The notes below the pieces were generated by a model that saw only the letters and a program-made list of their open reading frames with translations, ran no database searches and was not told the origin of the DNA. Position numbers and translations under genes: made by a program. A stretch of 64,000 nt of DNA. Source: a bacterium UBP2_UBA5202 (GTDB lineage Bacteria > Edwardsbacteria > AC1 > EtOH8). This document shows, one piece after another, positions 1-8,022 of the stretch; position 1 is the stretch's first letter, and the number at the start of each line of letters is the position of its first letter. The DNA lies in assembly GCA_002412795.1 (NCBI GenBank), contig DHVS01000029.1:62001-126000 (forward strand), read 5' to 3'.

Positions 1-168
1 AATGCCTCCAAGGCGGTAGGCCGGGCGCTGGGAATGAACCCGCTGCCCATAGTAATCCCCTGCCACCGGGTGATCATGCACGACATGTCGCTGGGCGGGT
101 TCTCGGCCGGGGCCGGGTGGAAGGAAAAGCTGCTGATGCAGGAACGGGGTGAGCTTAGGATATTGTAA
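1..168 (+). CDS. ogt: Methylated-DNA--protein-cysteine methyltransferase, C-terminal fragment
   Basis: This is the 3' end of a gene that begins before the window, in frame 1 and ending in TAA at 166-168. The 55 visible residues contain PCHRV at about 20-24, the active-site motif of O6-alkylguanine-DNA alkyltransferases, in which the cysteine takes the alkyl group from damaged guanine in a one-use suicide reaction. The following GGFSAG and the W-K-x-x-L-L run are typical of the family C-terminus. The gene is cut by the window edge, not visibly broken. Ogt or the C-terminal part of Ada cannot be distinguished without the N-terminus, so the symbol is tentative. Confidence 0.9.
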   Translation, partial: NASKAVGRALGMNPLPIVIPCHRVIMHDMSLGGFSAGAGWKEKLLMQERGELRIL

Positions 169-184
169 TATAGATTTTCTTTTT

Positions 185-210
185 GCCACAGAGACACAAA
201 GACACAAAGG
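185..210 (+). repeat. Degenerate purine/CA-rich intergenic repeat (family A, copy 1)
   Basis: The stretch is a tandem of CACA/GACACAAAG units just after the alkyltransferase gene. A diverged copy in the same orientation lies at 1299-1320 and an inverted partial copy at 1385-1397. The two direct copies flank the two-gene segment 232-1286. Confidence 0.6.
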
Positions 211-231
211 TTTTATTAAAAGGACTAGGTT

Positions 232-612
232 ATGTCACAATGGGGTTCAATGAAAGAGAAAGATGGTTCAAAGTCAACAATTCTTGTTGATATGCCGCCA
301 TTTGTTTTTATCATTATAGTATTTATAGCTGCTTATACTATACCACATTTGCTTTCAAAGCCTGATATTAATGCAAAAAACGATGTTACAATTCCGGCAA
401 TAAGTGCTTTACCCTTTATTGTAAGCTTTGTGTTGATGGGAATCGGATTAGTATTATTTGTTGTGTCTAAAATATCAGTTTTCAAAAAGGGACTGCTATT
501 ATCATTTGGTTATAAATCAATGAAGCCCCTTTATCGAGCTCTATATATTATTGGTTATATATTGATGGCTATTAGTAGTATTGGTTTAGTGTTTATGATT
601 ATTGCGCATTAG
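232..612 (+). CDS. Small hypothetical three-helix membrane protein
   Basis: I do not recognise this 126-residue protein. It has a short polar N-terminus and three hydrophobic stretches, at roughly residues 23-40, 57-80 and 102-124, so it is probably an inner-membrane protein. An AAGGA ribosome-binding site at about 220-224 sits 7 nt from the ATG, which supports real translation. Its DNA is strikingly AT-rich next to the GC-rich genes around it, and it is preceded by a family A repeat. These points suggest recent acquisition or a fast-evolving gene. Function unknown. Confidence 0.65.
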   Translation: MSQWGSMKEKDGSKSTILVDMPPFVFIIIVFIAAYTIPHLLSKPDINAKNDVTIPAISALPFIVSFVLMGIGLVLFVVSKISVFKKGLLLSFGYKSMKPLYRALYIIGYILMAISSIGLVFMIIAH

Positions 613-620
613 TTAGTTTT

Positions 621-1286
621 ATGAAAACCACCATCATCATACCAGCCTACAACGCAGCCAACACGCTGAATTTGCTTTTAGCCCGACTGCTGGAATTCGC
701 GCCAAAGCATGATATAATTGTCATTGACGATGGTTCCACTGATAATACTGCGGAGGCCGCCAAATTGTCGGGGGTGGAGCTTATAATTCACCCATATAAC
801 CGAGGCAAGGGCGCGGCCTTAAGAAGCGGGTTTGACCTTGCTTTAAACAAAGGCTACGAGGCTGTAATTACCATCGATGCCGACGGACAGCACGATCCGA
901 AGTACATACCTGAACTAAAGGACATTATTCGGGCCAGACATTATGACATTTTGATAGGTTCCAGGAGGAATGGATTTGGCAAAATGTCATTCGCCCGTTT
1001 TTTAAGCAACAGCATTACCACTACTGTGGTCTCTATTTTGGCAGGAACGAAGATATCCGACAGCCAGTCCGGTTACCGTATCATCAGTACTAGCGTGCTG
1101 AAAAGTGTGAAACTTAGAACCTCGCGCTACCAGATGGAATCCGAACTGCTGATCAAGGCCGCCCGGCAGGGGTTCAAGATAGGGTCTTTGGACATCACCA
1201 ACATCCCCGGCAACACCAGCCATATCAGTCATCTTAAGGATACCCTGCGCTTCGTCAGTATGGCTCTGCAAACTCTTTGGCAATAG
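621..1286 (+). CDS. Family 2 glycosyltransferase (DPM/polyprenyl-phosphate type)
   Basis: The 221-residue protein is a GT-A fold glycosyltransferase. It starts with the usual IIIPAYN strand, then has IDDGSTD near residues 35-41 (nucleotide-sugar binding) and DADGQHD near 88-94 (the DxD-type metal and donor site). A QSGYR segment near 150 is typical of dolichol/polyprenyl-phosphate mannose or glucose synthase-like members, which load a sugar on a lipid carrier on the cytoplasmic face. There is no C-terminal membrane segment, so this is the short soluble form. It follows the AT-rich small gene by 8 nt and may be co-transcribed with it. The acceptor is not predictable. Confidence 0.85.
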   Translation: MKTTIIIPAYNAANTLNLLLARLLEFAPKHDIIVIDDGSTDNTAEAAKLSGVELIIHPYNRGKGAALRSGFDLALNKGYEAVITIDADGQHDPKYIPELKDIIRARHYDILIGSRRNGFGKMSFARFLSNSITTTVVSILAGTKISDSQSGYRIISTSVLKSVKLRTSRYQMESELLIKAARQGFKIGSLDITNIPGNTSHISHLKDTLRFVSMALQTLWQ

Positions 1287-1298
1287 ACTATTTCCTTT

Positions 1299-1320
1299 GC
1301 CACTAAGACACCAAGACACC
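1299..1320 (+). repeat. Family A intergenic repeat, copy 2
   Basis: GCCACTAAGACACC-type sequence resembles copy 1 at 185-210. Bases 1300-1312 can pair with 1385-1397 with one mismatch in 13, forming a long hairpin with a 72-nt loop between the glycosyltransferase and surE genes. Confidence 0.55.
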
Positions 1321-1439
1321 AATACGATTTTATTTCCAATATTTTTAACCCTTTGTGCCGGAGTTTACCCTCAGTATTTCGAAGGGTGTCTTTGTGGTTT
1401 GGTTCCTATTAAATAATACTTTGAAAGAACAGCACGAAA

Positions 1440-2204
1440 TTGACTAAGAAAAAACCTATCATACTCATCACCAACGACGACGGCATCAACGCTGAGGGCA
1501 TCAAGCACCTGCGCCGGGCCATGGACAGGCTGGGAACCACCTACGTCTTTGCCCCCATGTCGGAAAAGAGCGGGGCCAGCCACTCCTTCTCCCTGCGCAA
1601 GCCCCTGGAAGTGGAATGGCGCGACCAGCGCACTGTGGCGGTGGACGGGACGCCCACCGACTGCGTGATGCTGGCTGTGCGCGGGCTGCTGAAGGTAAAA
1701 CCTGACCTGGTGGTCTCCGGCATCAACCACGGCCCCAACCTGGGCGACGACGTCACCTATTCCGGCACGGTGGCCGGGGCCATGGAGGGGACTTTGCTGG
1801 ACATTCCGTCCATCGCGGTCTCCTGCGTCTCCTGGAACAAGTGCGATTTTAGGGCTGCGGCCGTTTATGCCCGGCGGGTGGCGGAAGTGGTGCTTAAAAA
1901 AGGCCTGCCCAAAAATACTTTGCTCAACGTCAACGTTCCCAGCCTGCCGATAGGCAGGATCAAAGGCCTGAAAGTTACCCGGCTGGGCAAGCGGATCTAC
2001 CGCGATATGATAGTGGAGCACAAGAAACCGGGAGGGAAGAAATATTTCATGATCGACGGGCTGGACCCGGACTGGAAGCGGGAGATGGGAACCGACTTTG
2101 AGGCCATTGAACAACGGATGGTCTCGGTTACCCCGTTCCACCTGGACTGGACCAACCACTGCGAGCTTTCCCGGCTGAAGAAGTGGGAGAAACTGTTCAA
2201 ATGA
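1440..2204 (+). CDS. surE: 5'/3'-nucleotidase SurE
   Basis: The 254-residue protein is a metal-dependent nucleoside monophosphatase (5'- and 3'-nucleotidase; family members also trim polyphosphate and act in stationary-phase survival). It begins with the ILITNDDG motif (D13, D14), followed by PMSEKSGASHS near 40-46 and SGINHGPNLGDDV near 95-107, which together form the metal site. Length matches the family. The start is TTG at 1440, immediately before the conserved N-terminus; no earlier in-frame start fits better. Its stop overlaps the pcm start as ATGA, a surE-pcm pairing also seen in other bacteria. Confidence 0.96.
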   Translation: MTKKKPIILITNDDGINAEGIKHLRRAMDRLGTTYVFAPMSEKSGASHSFSLRKPLEVEWRDQRTVAVDGTPTDCVMLAVRGLLKVKPDLVVSGINHGPNLGDDVTYSGTVAGAMEGTLLDIPSIAVSCVSWNKCDFRAAAVYARRVAEVVLKKGLPKNTLLNVNVPSLPIGRIKGLKVTRLGKRIYRDMIVEHKKPGGKKYFMIDGLDPDWKREMGTDFEAIEQRMVSVTPFHLDWTNHCELSRLKKWEKLFK

Positions 2205-2878
2205 TCCAGGATAAATTCGTACAGGCCCGGCTGGATATGGTGGAGTACCTGGTCAATTATCCGGTCGAAAATGAAGGCCAAAAGATCAGGGACCCCCGGG
2301 TCATTGCCGCCCTTAAAAAAGTACCCCGCCAGATGTTCATGCCCGAAGCCTTCAAGTTCAGGGCCTACGAGGACAATGCCCAGGCCATCGGAGAGGGGCA
2401 GACCATCTCCCAGCCCTATATCGTAGCCCTGATGAGCCAGGCCCTGGAGCTGAAGGGGAACGAGAAGGTGCTGGAACTGGGCACCGGGTCCGGCTACCAG
2501 GCGGCGGTACTGGCCGAGTTGGCTGCCCGGATCTTTACCGTGGAAAGGATAGAAAAGCTTTCCCGCGGGGCCGAAGAGGTCATCAGAACTCTAAAATACC
2601 AAAACATATTATTCCATATCGGCGACGGCACTCTGGGATGGCCGAAATTCGCCTCTTACGACCGGATCATAGTCACGGCCGGGGCCCCGGAGGTTCCCAA
2701 GGCCTGCTGGGAGCAATTGGCCGAGGGCGGGCGGATGGTGATCCCGGTGGGAGATAGCAGCGTCCAGAAACTCCTGCTGATAGACAAGGTCAACGGCAGG
2801 GAGGTGAAGAAAGAACTTTGCGGCTGCAAATTCGTTCCGCTGGTGGGCAAATACGGGTGGCAGGTCAATGGCCAGTAA
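2201..2878 (+). CDS. pcm: Protein-L-isoaspartate O-methyltransferase
   Basis: The enzyme uses SAM to methylate isoaspartyl residues in damaged proteins, the first step in their repair. I chose ATG 2201, which overlaps the surE stop (ATGA), over a GTG at 2183 inside surE; this gives 225 residues, the usual length. Visible family segments are VPRQMFMPE near 45-53, the GEGQTISQPYIVALM substrate loop near 66-80, and the SAM motif ELGTGSGYQAAVLAEL near 93-108. Translational coupling to surE fits a shared role in repair and survival. Confidence 0.96.
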   Translation: MIQDKFVQARLDMVEYLVNYPVENEGQKIRDPRVIAALKKVPRQMFMPEAFKFRAYEDNAQAIGEGQTISQPYIVALMSQALELKGNEKVLELGTGSGYQAAVLAELAARIFTVERIEKLSRGAEEVIRTLKYQNILFHIGDGTLGWPKFASYDRIIVTAGAPEVPKACWEQLAEGGRMVIPVGDSSVQKLLLIDKVNGREVKKELCGCKFVPLVGKYGWQVNGQ

Positions 2879-3329
2879 ACCGCGGATCGGGGTCATCGGA
2901 GCCTCACAGTGCGGCAAGGCGCTCAGTGAAACAGCCTACCAGACCGGGAAACTGATCGCCCAAGGCGGCGGCATTCTGGTCTGCGGAGGAATGGGAGGAG
3001 TGATGGAAGCGGCCTGCCGGGGCGCCTCCGGGGCCGGCGGTTTGACGGTAGGCATCCTGCCCGGATCCTCGGCCCGCGACGCCAACCGCTTCGTGGATGT
3101 GCCCATCGTTACCGGGATGGGGTACACCAGGAATTCCCTGGTGGTGCTCTCGTCCCAGGCGGTCATCGCCATCGGCGGCCGGTACGGCACGCTTTCCGAG
3201 ATCGCTTATGCCATCCAATACAAGATACCGCTGATAGGCCTGAACACCTGGAAGATCGCGACAGCCATCAAGCACGTCAAGACCCCGGAGGAGGCGGTGA
3301 AACTGGCGTTCAAACTGATAGGACAATGA
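2868..3329 (+). CDS. LOG/SLOG-type Rossmann protein (TIGR00725-like)
   Basis: The 153-residue protein has a nucleotide-binding Rossmann core related to LOG (cytokinin riboside monophosphate hydrolase) and DprA families. It opens with IGVIGAS and has CGGMGGVMEAACRGA near residues 39-53 and GGRYGTLSEIAYA near 103-115, in the place of the PGGxGTxxE motif of LOG proteins. It fits the TIGR00725 group, whose substrate is unknown. It overlaps the pcm 3' end by 11 bp, so it is part of the surE-pcm operon. A nucleotide ligand is likely; no specific reaction should be assumed. Confidence 0.85.
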   Translation: MASKPRIGVIGASQCGKALSETAYQTGKLIAQGGGILVCGGMGGVMEAACRGASGAGGLTVGILPGSSARDANRFVDVPIVTGMGYTRNSLVVLSSQAVIAIGGRYGTLSEIAYAIQYKIPLIGLNTWKIATAIKHVKTPEEAVKLAFKLIGQ

Positions 3330-3378
3330 ACAACGGGACAAAATAAACAGTCTAATAATAATTCACTACTACCGTAAA

Positions 3379-3384
3379 CAGGAG
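3379..3384 (+). promoter_or_regulatory. Ribosome-binding site deciding the apt start
   Basis: CAGGAG lies 2 nt before ATG 3387 but 8 nt before ATG 3393. Normal spacing therefore favours 3393 as the apt start. Confidence 0.6.
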
Positions 3385-3392
3385 TCATGCAA

Positions 3393-3920
3393 ATGGCAGT
3401 CGATCTTAAAAAAACCATCCGCGAGGTGCCGGGCTTTCCCAAGCCGGGGATCAATTTCAAGGACATCACCACCTTGCTGCGGGACAAGAAAGCCTTCAAG
3501 CAGGCGGTGGACCAGCTGCACCTGCAGGCCAAAAAACTGAAGGTCGACGCCATCGCGGTGATCGAGTCACGGGGATTTCCCTTCGGCTCGGCCCTGGCCT
3601 ACAAAATGGGGGCCGGAGTGATCCTAGTCCGCAAGCCCAACAAGCTTCCGGCCAGGACCATCAAGCAGACCTATGCCCTGGAATACGGCACCGACTCTTT
3701 GGAGATGCACGCCGATGCGGTCAAAAAGGGGCAAAAGATACTGATCGTGGACGACCTTTTGGCCACCGGCGGAACCGCGCTGGCGGTGGCCAGGCTGGTG
3801 GAGAAGCTGGGCGGCCAGGTGGCGGGCATAGCGTTCGTGGTGGAACTGGATATTTTAAAGGGCAAAGAAAAACTTAAAAAATACAAAGTGATCTCGCTGG
3901 TCCATTACGATGACGACTGA
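3393..3920 (+). CDS. apt: Adenine phosphoribosyltransferase
   Basis: Apt salvages adenine by joining it to PRPP to form AMP. The protein has the family N-terminus (VPGFPKPGINFKDITTLL), the VIESRGFPFGSAL segment and the PRPP-binding loop ILIVDDLLATGGTA at about residues 115-128, and is of normal length. ATG 3393 is preferred to ATG 3387 because of ribosome-binding-site spacing (175 residues against 177). The 3' end overlaps the next gene by 11 bp. Confidence 0.96.
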   Translation: MAVDLKKTIREVPGFPKPGINFKDITTLLRDKKAFKQAVDQLHLQAKKLKVDAIAVIESRGFPFGSALAYKMGAGVILVRKPNKLPARTIKQTYALEYGTDSLEMHADAVKKGQKILIVDDLLATGGTALAVARLVEKLGGQVAGIAFVVELDILKGKEKLKKYKVISLVHYDDD

Positions 3921-4323
3921 CAGGATAAAGATACCCATTTGTATCTTGTTGCTGGGTCTGCTGACATTTCCAGTATGTGCTTTGGCTCAGAAGCAGGACA
4001 AGGAAACGGCGGCTTCCCTGTCGGCGTATTACCAGGAATATTTCATGCAGCTGATGGAAGAATGGCGGATGGAGAAAGTGGTGGAGTTCGCCCAGCAGTG
4101 GAATGTAAATGTGGCCGGGGGCCGGGAACTTGGGCTTAACCGGGCCTTTTGGGAGGAACGTTTTTCCCTGAGCCTTTCGCTGGGGATCACCCCGGCCCGG
4201 CAGTCCCAGGTGCTGATAATGGAGTATAAGATCAACCCGGCATTGCTGCTGAAAGGCGAGGTTTCCCGCCAGCTGGCAAAAAGCGATGCCTGGCTGGATA
4301 TCATCTTTAAAGCCGAATACTAA
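3910..4323 (+). CDS. Small exported protein, unrecognised
   Basis: The 137-residue protein has a clear signal peptide (about residues 1-26, ending CALAQ) and a helical mature N-terminus. The last 45 residues alternate in the manner of paired beta strands and end in FKAEY. That tail vaguely recalls the C-terminal strands of TamB (DUF490) proteins, but the match is only an impression and the protein is far shorter. It overlaps apt by 11 bp and precedes the large barrel fusion by 65 bp. A periplasmic or outer-membrane-associated role is likely; function unknown. Confidence 0.7.
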   Translation: MTTDRIKIPICILLLGLLTFPVCALAQKQDKETAASLSAYYQEYFMQLMEEWRMEKVVEFAQQWNVNVAGGRELGLNRAFWEERFSLSLSLGITPARQSQVLIMEYKINPALLLKGEVSRQLAKSDAWLDIIFKAEY

Positions 4324-4388
4324 CTAATTTTCCGTTATTGTTATCTTCGAACTTGTAAATCACACTCTCTAATTGTCAGGATCACTTT

Positions 4389-7262
4389 ATGAAGCGCTTC
4401 AAACTTTTCCTTTGGTGCCTGGCGGCCCTGTTGATACTCACTCCGAGCCTGCAGGCCCAGGAAGGGTATTTCGGCAAGAATAAGGTAAATTACAAGGATT
4501 TCAAGTGGCAGAAGATAGCCACCAAGAACTTCGATATTTACTTTTACCAGGGACAGAACACCCTGGCCGCCATCGCCGCCCGAATTGCCGAAACAGAAGG
4601 GGAAAAGCTCTCCCGGGATTTTTCCCACAAGCTCAATGCCAGGATCCCGGTGCTGGTCTATTCCTCCCACAACGATTTTGAACAGACCAACATCACCCAG
4701 GAGATCCTGGAGGAATCGGTGGGAGGATTTACCACCCAGTTCAAGAACCGGGTGGTGGTGCCCTATACCGGCTCCTATGCCGATTTTCAGCATGTGCTGG
4801 CCCACGAGATGGTCCACGCCTACATGTTCGACCTGTTCTTCGGCGGGGGAATGGAATCGGTGCTTTCCGGCCAAAACTTCAACCAGGTCTCGCTGTGGTT
4901 CATAGAGGGCCTGGCCGAGTACCAGTCCCGGGGCTGGGACCCGGAGTCCGAAATGATTATCAAGGACCTGGCCATCAACCAGCGTCTGATTCCCATCAAC
5001 GAACTGGACAACTACGGCGGCAGCTATCTGGTCTACAAGGAAGGCCAGGCGGTGATGAGATATATCGCCAGTCATTACGGCCAGGCCAAGGTGGGCGAGC
5101 TGCTGCATCTGGTTCGGGCCAACCGCAACGTGGACAAGGCCTGCCGGATGGTGCTGGGCCAGGGGGTGGAAAAACTTTCCGATGACTGGATCAAGTCGGT
5201 CAAAAAGGAATACTGGCCCTATCTGGCTTCCAAAAAAGAGGTCTCGGACATCGGGAAACAATTGACCGAGCACGACAAGAACGAATCCTACTTCAATCTC
5301 AGTCCGGCCCTGTCGCCCCGGGGCGACAAGATTGCCTACATCTCCGATCAGGGCGGCTATTCCGGGATCTACGTGATCTCCAGCATCGACGGCCGCAAGA
5401 TCAGCCACCTGGTCAAGGGCGAAAAGAACTCGCTGTTCGAGGCCATGCATCTGGCCTGGTTCCGGGGCGGTCTGTCCTGGTCGCCGGAGGGCAACCGCCT
5501 GGTGTTCGCCGCCAAATCCACCACCGGAGACAGGCTGTATATCGTCGACGCCAACAACGGAAAGCTGATCAGGAAATACAAGTTCGACCTGGATGGGATC
5601 TATTACCCCTCCTGGTCGCCAACCGATGAAAGGATCGTATTCTGCGGCCTCAAGAACGGCCATGCCGACCTCTATCTGCTGAACAACCTTGACGGCAGCA
5701 TCAAGCAGATCACCAGCGATATTTATGACGACCGGGAACCGGCCTGGGCGCCGGACGGATCCGCCCTGGTCTTTGCCTCTGACCGTCCGATCCCCTGTGA
5801 CACCACAACTTCCGACAGCCTGTATTTCGGCCGCTACCGGCTTTTTACCATAAACCCCGACGGGGAATCTTTGGGATGCTACACTCCGGACGAACTCTAT
5901 GCGGTCAGCCCCAGCTGGGGAAAATCAGGCATAATCTACAATTCCTACCGGCAGGGGGTGGCCAATATTCTCTTTCGGGCCGATCACGACAGCTCATCGG
6001 TTCCACTGACCGATGTTTTGACCGGATGCCTGCAGCCCAGGTGGTCGGTTGAAGGAGACAAGATAGTTTTCGTGGGCTACCACCAGACCGGATGGAACAT
6101 CTACACCATAAAAAATCCATTGGAAAAGAAGCCGGCCATTCATCCCCTGGTTCCCGATACCGCTGATACCAACGGCACCAGGAACAAGAAATGGCAATAT
6201 CCTAAAACTTTCAGCCTGGCGGCCGGCGACACCATCGCAACTCCGGAGATAGCCCGGTCCAAATTTTCCATGGACATGGCCCGGGGTACCGTTGGTTACA
6301 ACACATTGAGCGGTTTGGGGGGGCAGGCCCAGATCCTGGTCACCGACATCCTGGGCAGTCATTTGTTCTACTGGCAGTCGGACCTGATGGTCAACTTCGA
6401 ATATTCAGATTACCAGCTGGCCTATTATTATCTTCCCAAACGCTTTGATTACGGCATCAGTTATTACCAGTATCATAATTATTATCTGGCCCCCAACGAC
6501 GACATTGTGATCGAAAAGGTTAATGGCGTGCAGGGTTCGGTATCATATCCCCTTAACCGCTATCAGCGTTTTGACCTGATGGCCAGTTGGAACCACTATA
6601 AGCAGGCTTATTACTACTACTCGTATCCCGAGGCCAGCATGGATGTGATCGTTCCAGGCATAAGTTTCGTCCATGACAATACGCTATGGGGCTATACGGG
6701 GCCCATCAGCGGTCAGCGGGCCATGCTGGTGGTGGAGAGCAGCCGGAAAGCTTTTGGCAGCGACCTGAGTTTCAATACCGGGTACGCCGACATCCGCAAT
6801 TACTGGAGGATCTCCCGGCGATACCAGATCGCCCTCAGGCTGATGGGGGGGATGTCCCAGGGCCCGGATGCCCAGCGGTTCTATCTGGGAGGGCCAAATT
6901 CGCTGCACGGCTATGATTACGACCGGCTCTACGGCACCAAAACGGCCCTGGCCAATTTCGAGATGCGCTTTCCCCTGATCGACCGTCTGGAGATGGCCTT
7001 CCCGCCCCTGTCGTTCTACGGTATCCGGGGCGCGTTCTTTTTTGACGTGGGAGCGGCCTGGACCGATGCCGGTTCATTCAGGGCTTTGGAAAATACCGAC
7101 CGGGCCCTGGTAAAGCTGGACGACCTTAAGGCATCCATCGGCACCGGGGGCAGGATCAACCTCTACCCCTTCCTGATCCGGGTGGATGTGGCCTGGCCCA
7201 CCGATCTTTCGGTCATCGCCAGGAACCCGGTGGTATCGTTTACCCTGGGCAGCGAGTTCTGA
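4389..7262 (+). CDS. Peptidase-MA / TolB-propeller / Omp85-barrel fusion protein
   Basis: The 957-residue protein starts with a signal peptide (about 1-24). Residues ~30-290 look like a gluzincin metallopeptidase: HEMVH at 139-143 and, 30 residues on, WFIEGLAEY with E173/E177 as the likely third zinc ligand. Residues ~295-590 are repeated PD40/TolB-like propeller blades (for example SPALSPRGDKIAYISD and WSPEGNRLVF). Residues ~620-957 are a beta barrel whose GGPNSLHGYDYDRLYG segment and FFDVGAAW are typical of the D15/Omp85 surface-antigen domain. It is thus probably an outer-membrane protein with a periplasmic peptidase-propeller head. Substrate unknown; some family members may be catalytically idle. 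Confidence 0.85.
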   Translation: MKRFKLFLWCLAALLILTPSLQAQEGYFGKNKVNYKDFKWQKIATKNFDIYFYQGQNTLAAIAARIAETEGEKLSRDFSHKLNARIPVLVYSSHNDFEQTNITQEILEESVGGFTTQFKNRVVVPYTGSYADFQHVLAHEMVHAYMFDLFFGGGMESVLSGQNFNQVSLWFIEGLAEYQSRGWDPESEMIIKDLAINQRLIPINELDNYGGSYLVYKEGQAVMRYIASHYGQAKVGELLHLVRANRNVDKACRMVLGQGVEKLSDDWIKSVKKEYWPYLASKKEVSDIGKQLTEHDKNESYFNLSPALSPRGDKIAYISDQGGYSGIYVISSIDGRKISHLVKGEKNSLFEAMHLAWFRGGLSWSPEGNRLVFAAKSTTGDRLYIVDANNGKLIRKYKFDLDGIYYPSWSPTDERIVFCGLKNGHADLYLLNNLDGSIKQITSDIYDDREPAWAPDGSALVFASDRPIPCDTTTSDSLYFGRYRLFTINPDGESLGCYTPDELYAVSPSWGKSGIIYNSYRQGVANILFRADHDSSSVPLTDVLTGCLQPRWSVEGDKIVFVGYHQTGWNIYTIKNPLEKKPAIHPLVPDTADTNGTRNKKWQYPKTFSLAAGDTIATPEIARSKFSMDMARGTVGYNTLSGLGGQAQILVTDILGSHLFYWQSDLMVNFEYSDYQLAYYYLPKRFDYGISYYQYHNYYLAPNDDIVIEKVNGVQGSVSYPLNRYQRFDLMASWNHYKQAYYYYSYPEASMDVIVPGISFVHDNTLWGYTGPISGQRAMLVVESSRKAFGSDLSFNTGYADIRNYWRISRRYQIALRLMGGMSQGPDAQRFYLGGPNSLHGYDYDRLYGTKTALANFEMRFPLIDRLEMAFPPLSFYGIRGAFFFDVGAAWTDAGSFRALENTDRALVKLDDLKASIGTGGRINLYPFLIRVDVAWPTDLSVIARNPVVSFTLGSEF

Positions 7263-7287
7263 TAGTAACCGAATACTTTTTTATCAT

Positions 7288-7309
7288 GAAGCCAGGAATA
7301 CAGGAAAAT
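7288..7309 (+). repeat. CCAGGAA-type degenerate intergenic repeat (family C, copy 1)
   Basis: GAAGCCAGGAATACAGGAAA resembles the sequence at 14486-14508 (AATCCAGGAAAACAGGAA). Both are in intergenic gaps in the same orientation. Confidence 0.5.
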
Positions 7310-7386
7310 ATCAGGGGTAACAAAGTTAGTTGTTCATGGTCTCCTGGTTTCCTAATAAAAACAAACAAATTGACTTATACAGTAAC

Positions 7387-7956
7387 ATGCTTAAGATCAT
7401 TGCCGGCGAATACCGGGGCCGGATATTGAAAACCCCTGAAGGAAAACAGGTCCGGCCTTCCAGCGGTCTGTTGCGAGGCGTGATATTCAATGTCCTGGGC
7501 GATCTTGTGTCCGGTAAAAAAGTGCTGGACATCTACGCCGGCAGCGGGGCCCTGGGGATAGAGGCTTTATCCCGGGGGGCGGCCGTGGTCACCATGGTGG
7601 AGGCGGAACGCTCAACAGCGGGTCTTATCCGCCAGAACCTGGAAATGCTGAAGGTCCAGGATAAAGCCAGAGTGGTCATCCAGGACGCGCTGGACTTTGT
7701 GTCTTCTTCCGGCGGCAAATATGACATCGTGCTGGCCGACCCGCCTTATCAGGCCAATGTTTCCTCACAGATACTGGACCTGGTTGCGAAGCATAACCTG
7801 CTAGCTTCCGAAGGTATCCTGGTGCTTCAGCATCACCGGGCCGAAAAGATCGAGGTCGAAGTTCAGGGTCTGACTTTGTGGAAATGCAAGAAACACGGCA
7901 AGAGCAGCGTGGAGTTTTATACGGAGAACGATGAACGATCTGCCAATACTGAATAG
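7387..7956 (+). CDS. rsmD: 16S rRNA (guanine(966)-N2)-methyltransferase RsmD
   Basis: RsmD methylates G966 of 16S rRNA using SAM. The N-terminus MLKIIAGEYRGR is the conserved family start, so ATG 7387 is chosen over an in-frame ATG at 7330 that adds a non-homologous extension. The SAM motif DIYAGSGALGIEA is at about 48-60 and the catalytic DPPY at 118-121; the protein has 189 residues, as usual. The last codons and stop lie in a short direct repeat (AATACTGAATA at 7945 and 7959), so the C-terminus may have been shaped by that repeat. coaD follows after 66 bp, a common pairing. Confidence 0.95.
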   Translation: MLKIIAGEYRGRILKTPEGKQVRPSSGLLRGVIFNVLGDLVSGKKVLDIYAGSGALGIEALSRGAAVVTMVEAERSTAGLIRQNLEMLKVQDKARVVIQDALDFVSSSGGKYDIVLADPPYQANVSSQILDLVAKHNLLASEGILVLQHHRAEKIEVEVQGLTLWKCKKHGKSSVEFYTENDERSANTE

Positions 7957-7969
7957 AGAATACTGAATA
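7945..7969 (+). repeat. Short direct repeat spanning the rsmD stop
   Basis: AATACTGAATA occurs at 7945-7955 and again at 7959-7969, a 14-nt period. The first copy supplies the last codons and the TAG stop of rsmD. Confidence 0.6.
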
Positions 7970-8022
7970 CTCAATGCCAGCTGTATCTCGGTTTCTCTAC
8001 TAAAAAATACGGAGGTCTTAAA

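Noticed and set aside
4341..5663. 440-codon open frame on the - strand
   Set aside because: It lies antisense to the peptidase-propeller-barrel gene, which has clear domains; the reverse translation has no family features and mirrors the codon bias of a GC-rich gene.
7330..7386. N-terminal extension of RsmD
   Set aside because: The family N-terminus starts at ATG 7387; the added residues have no homology and lie in the intergenic gap.
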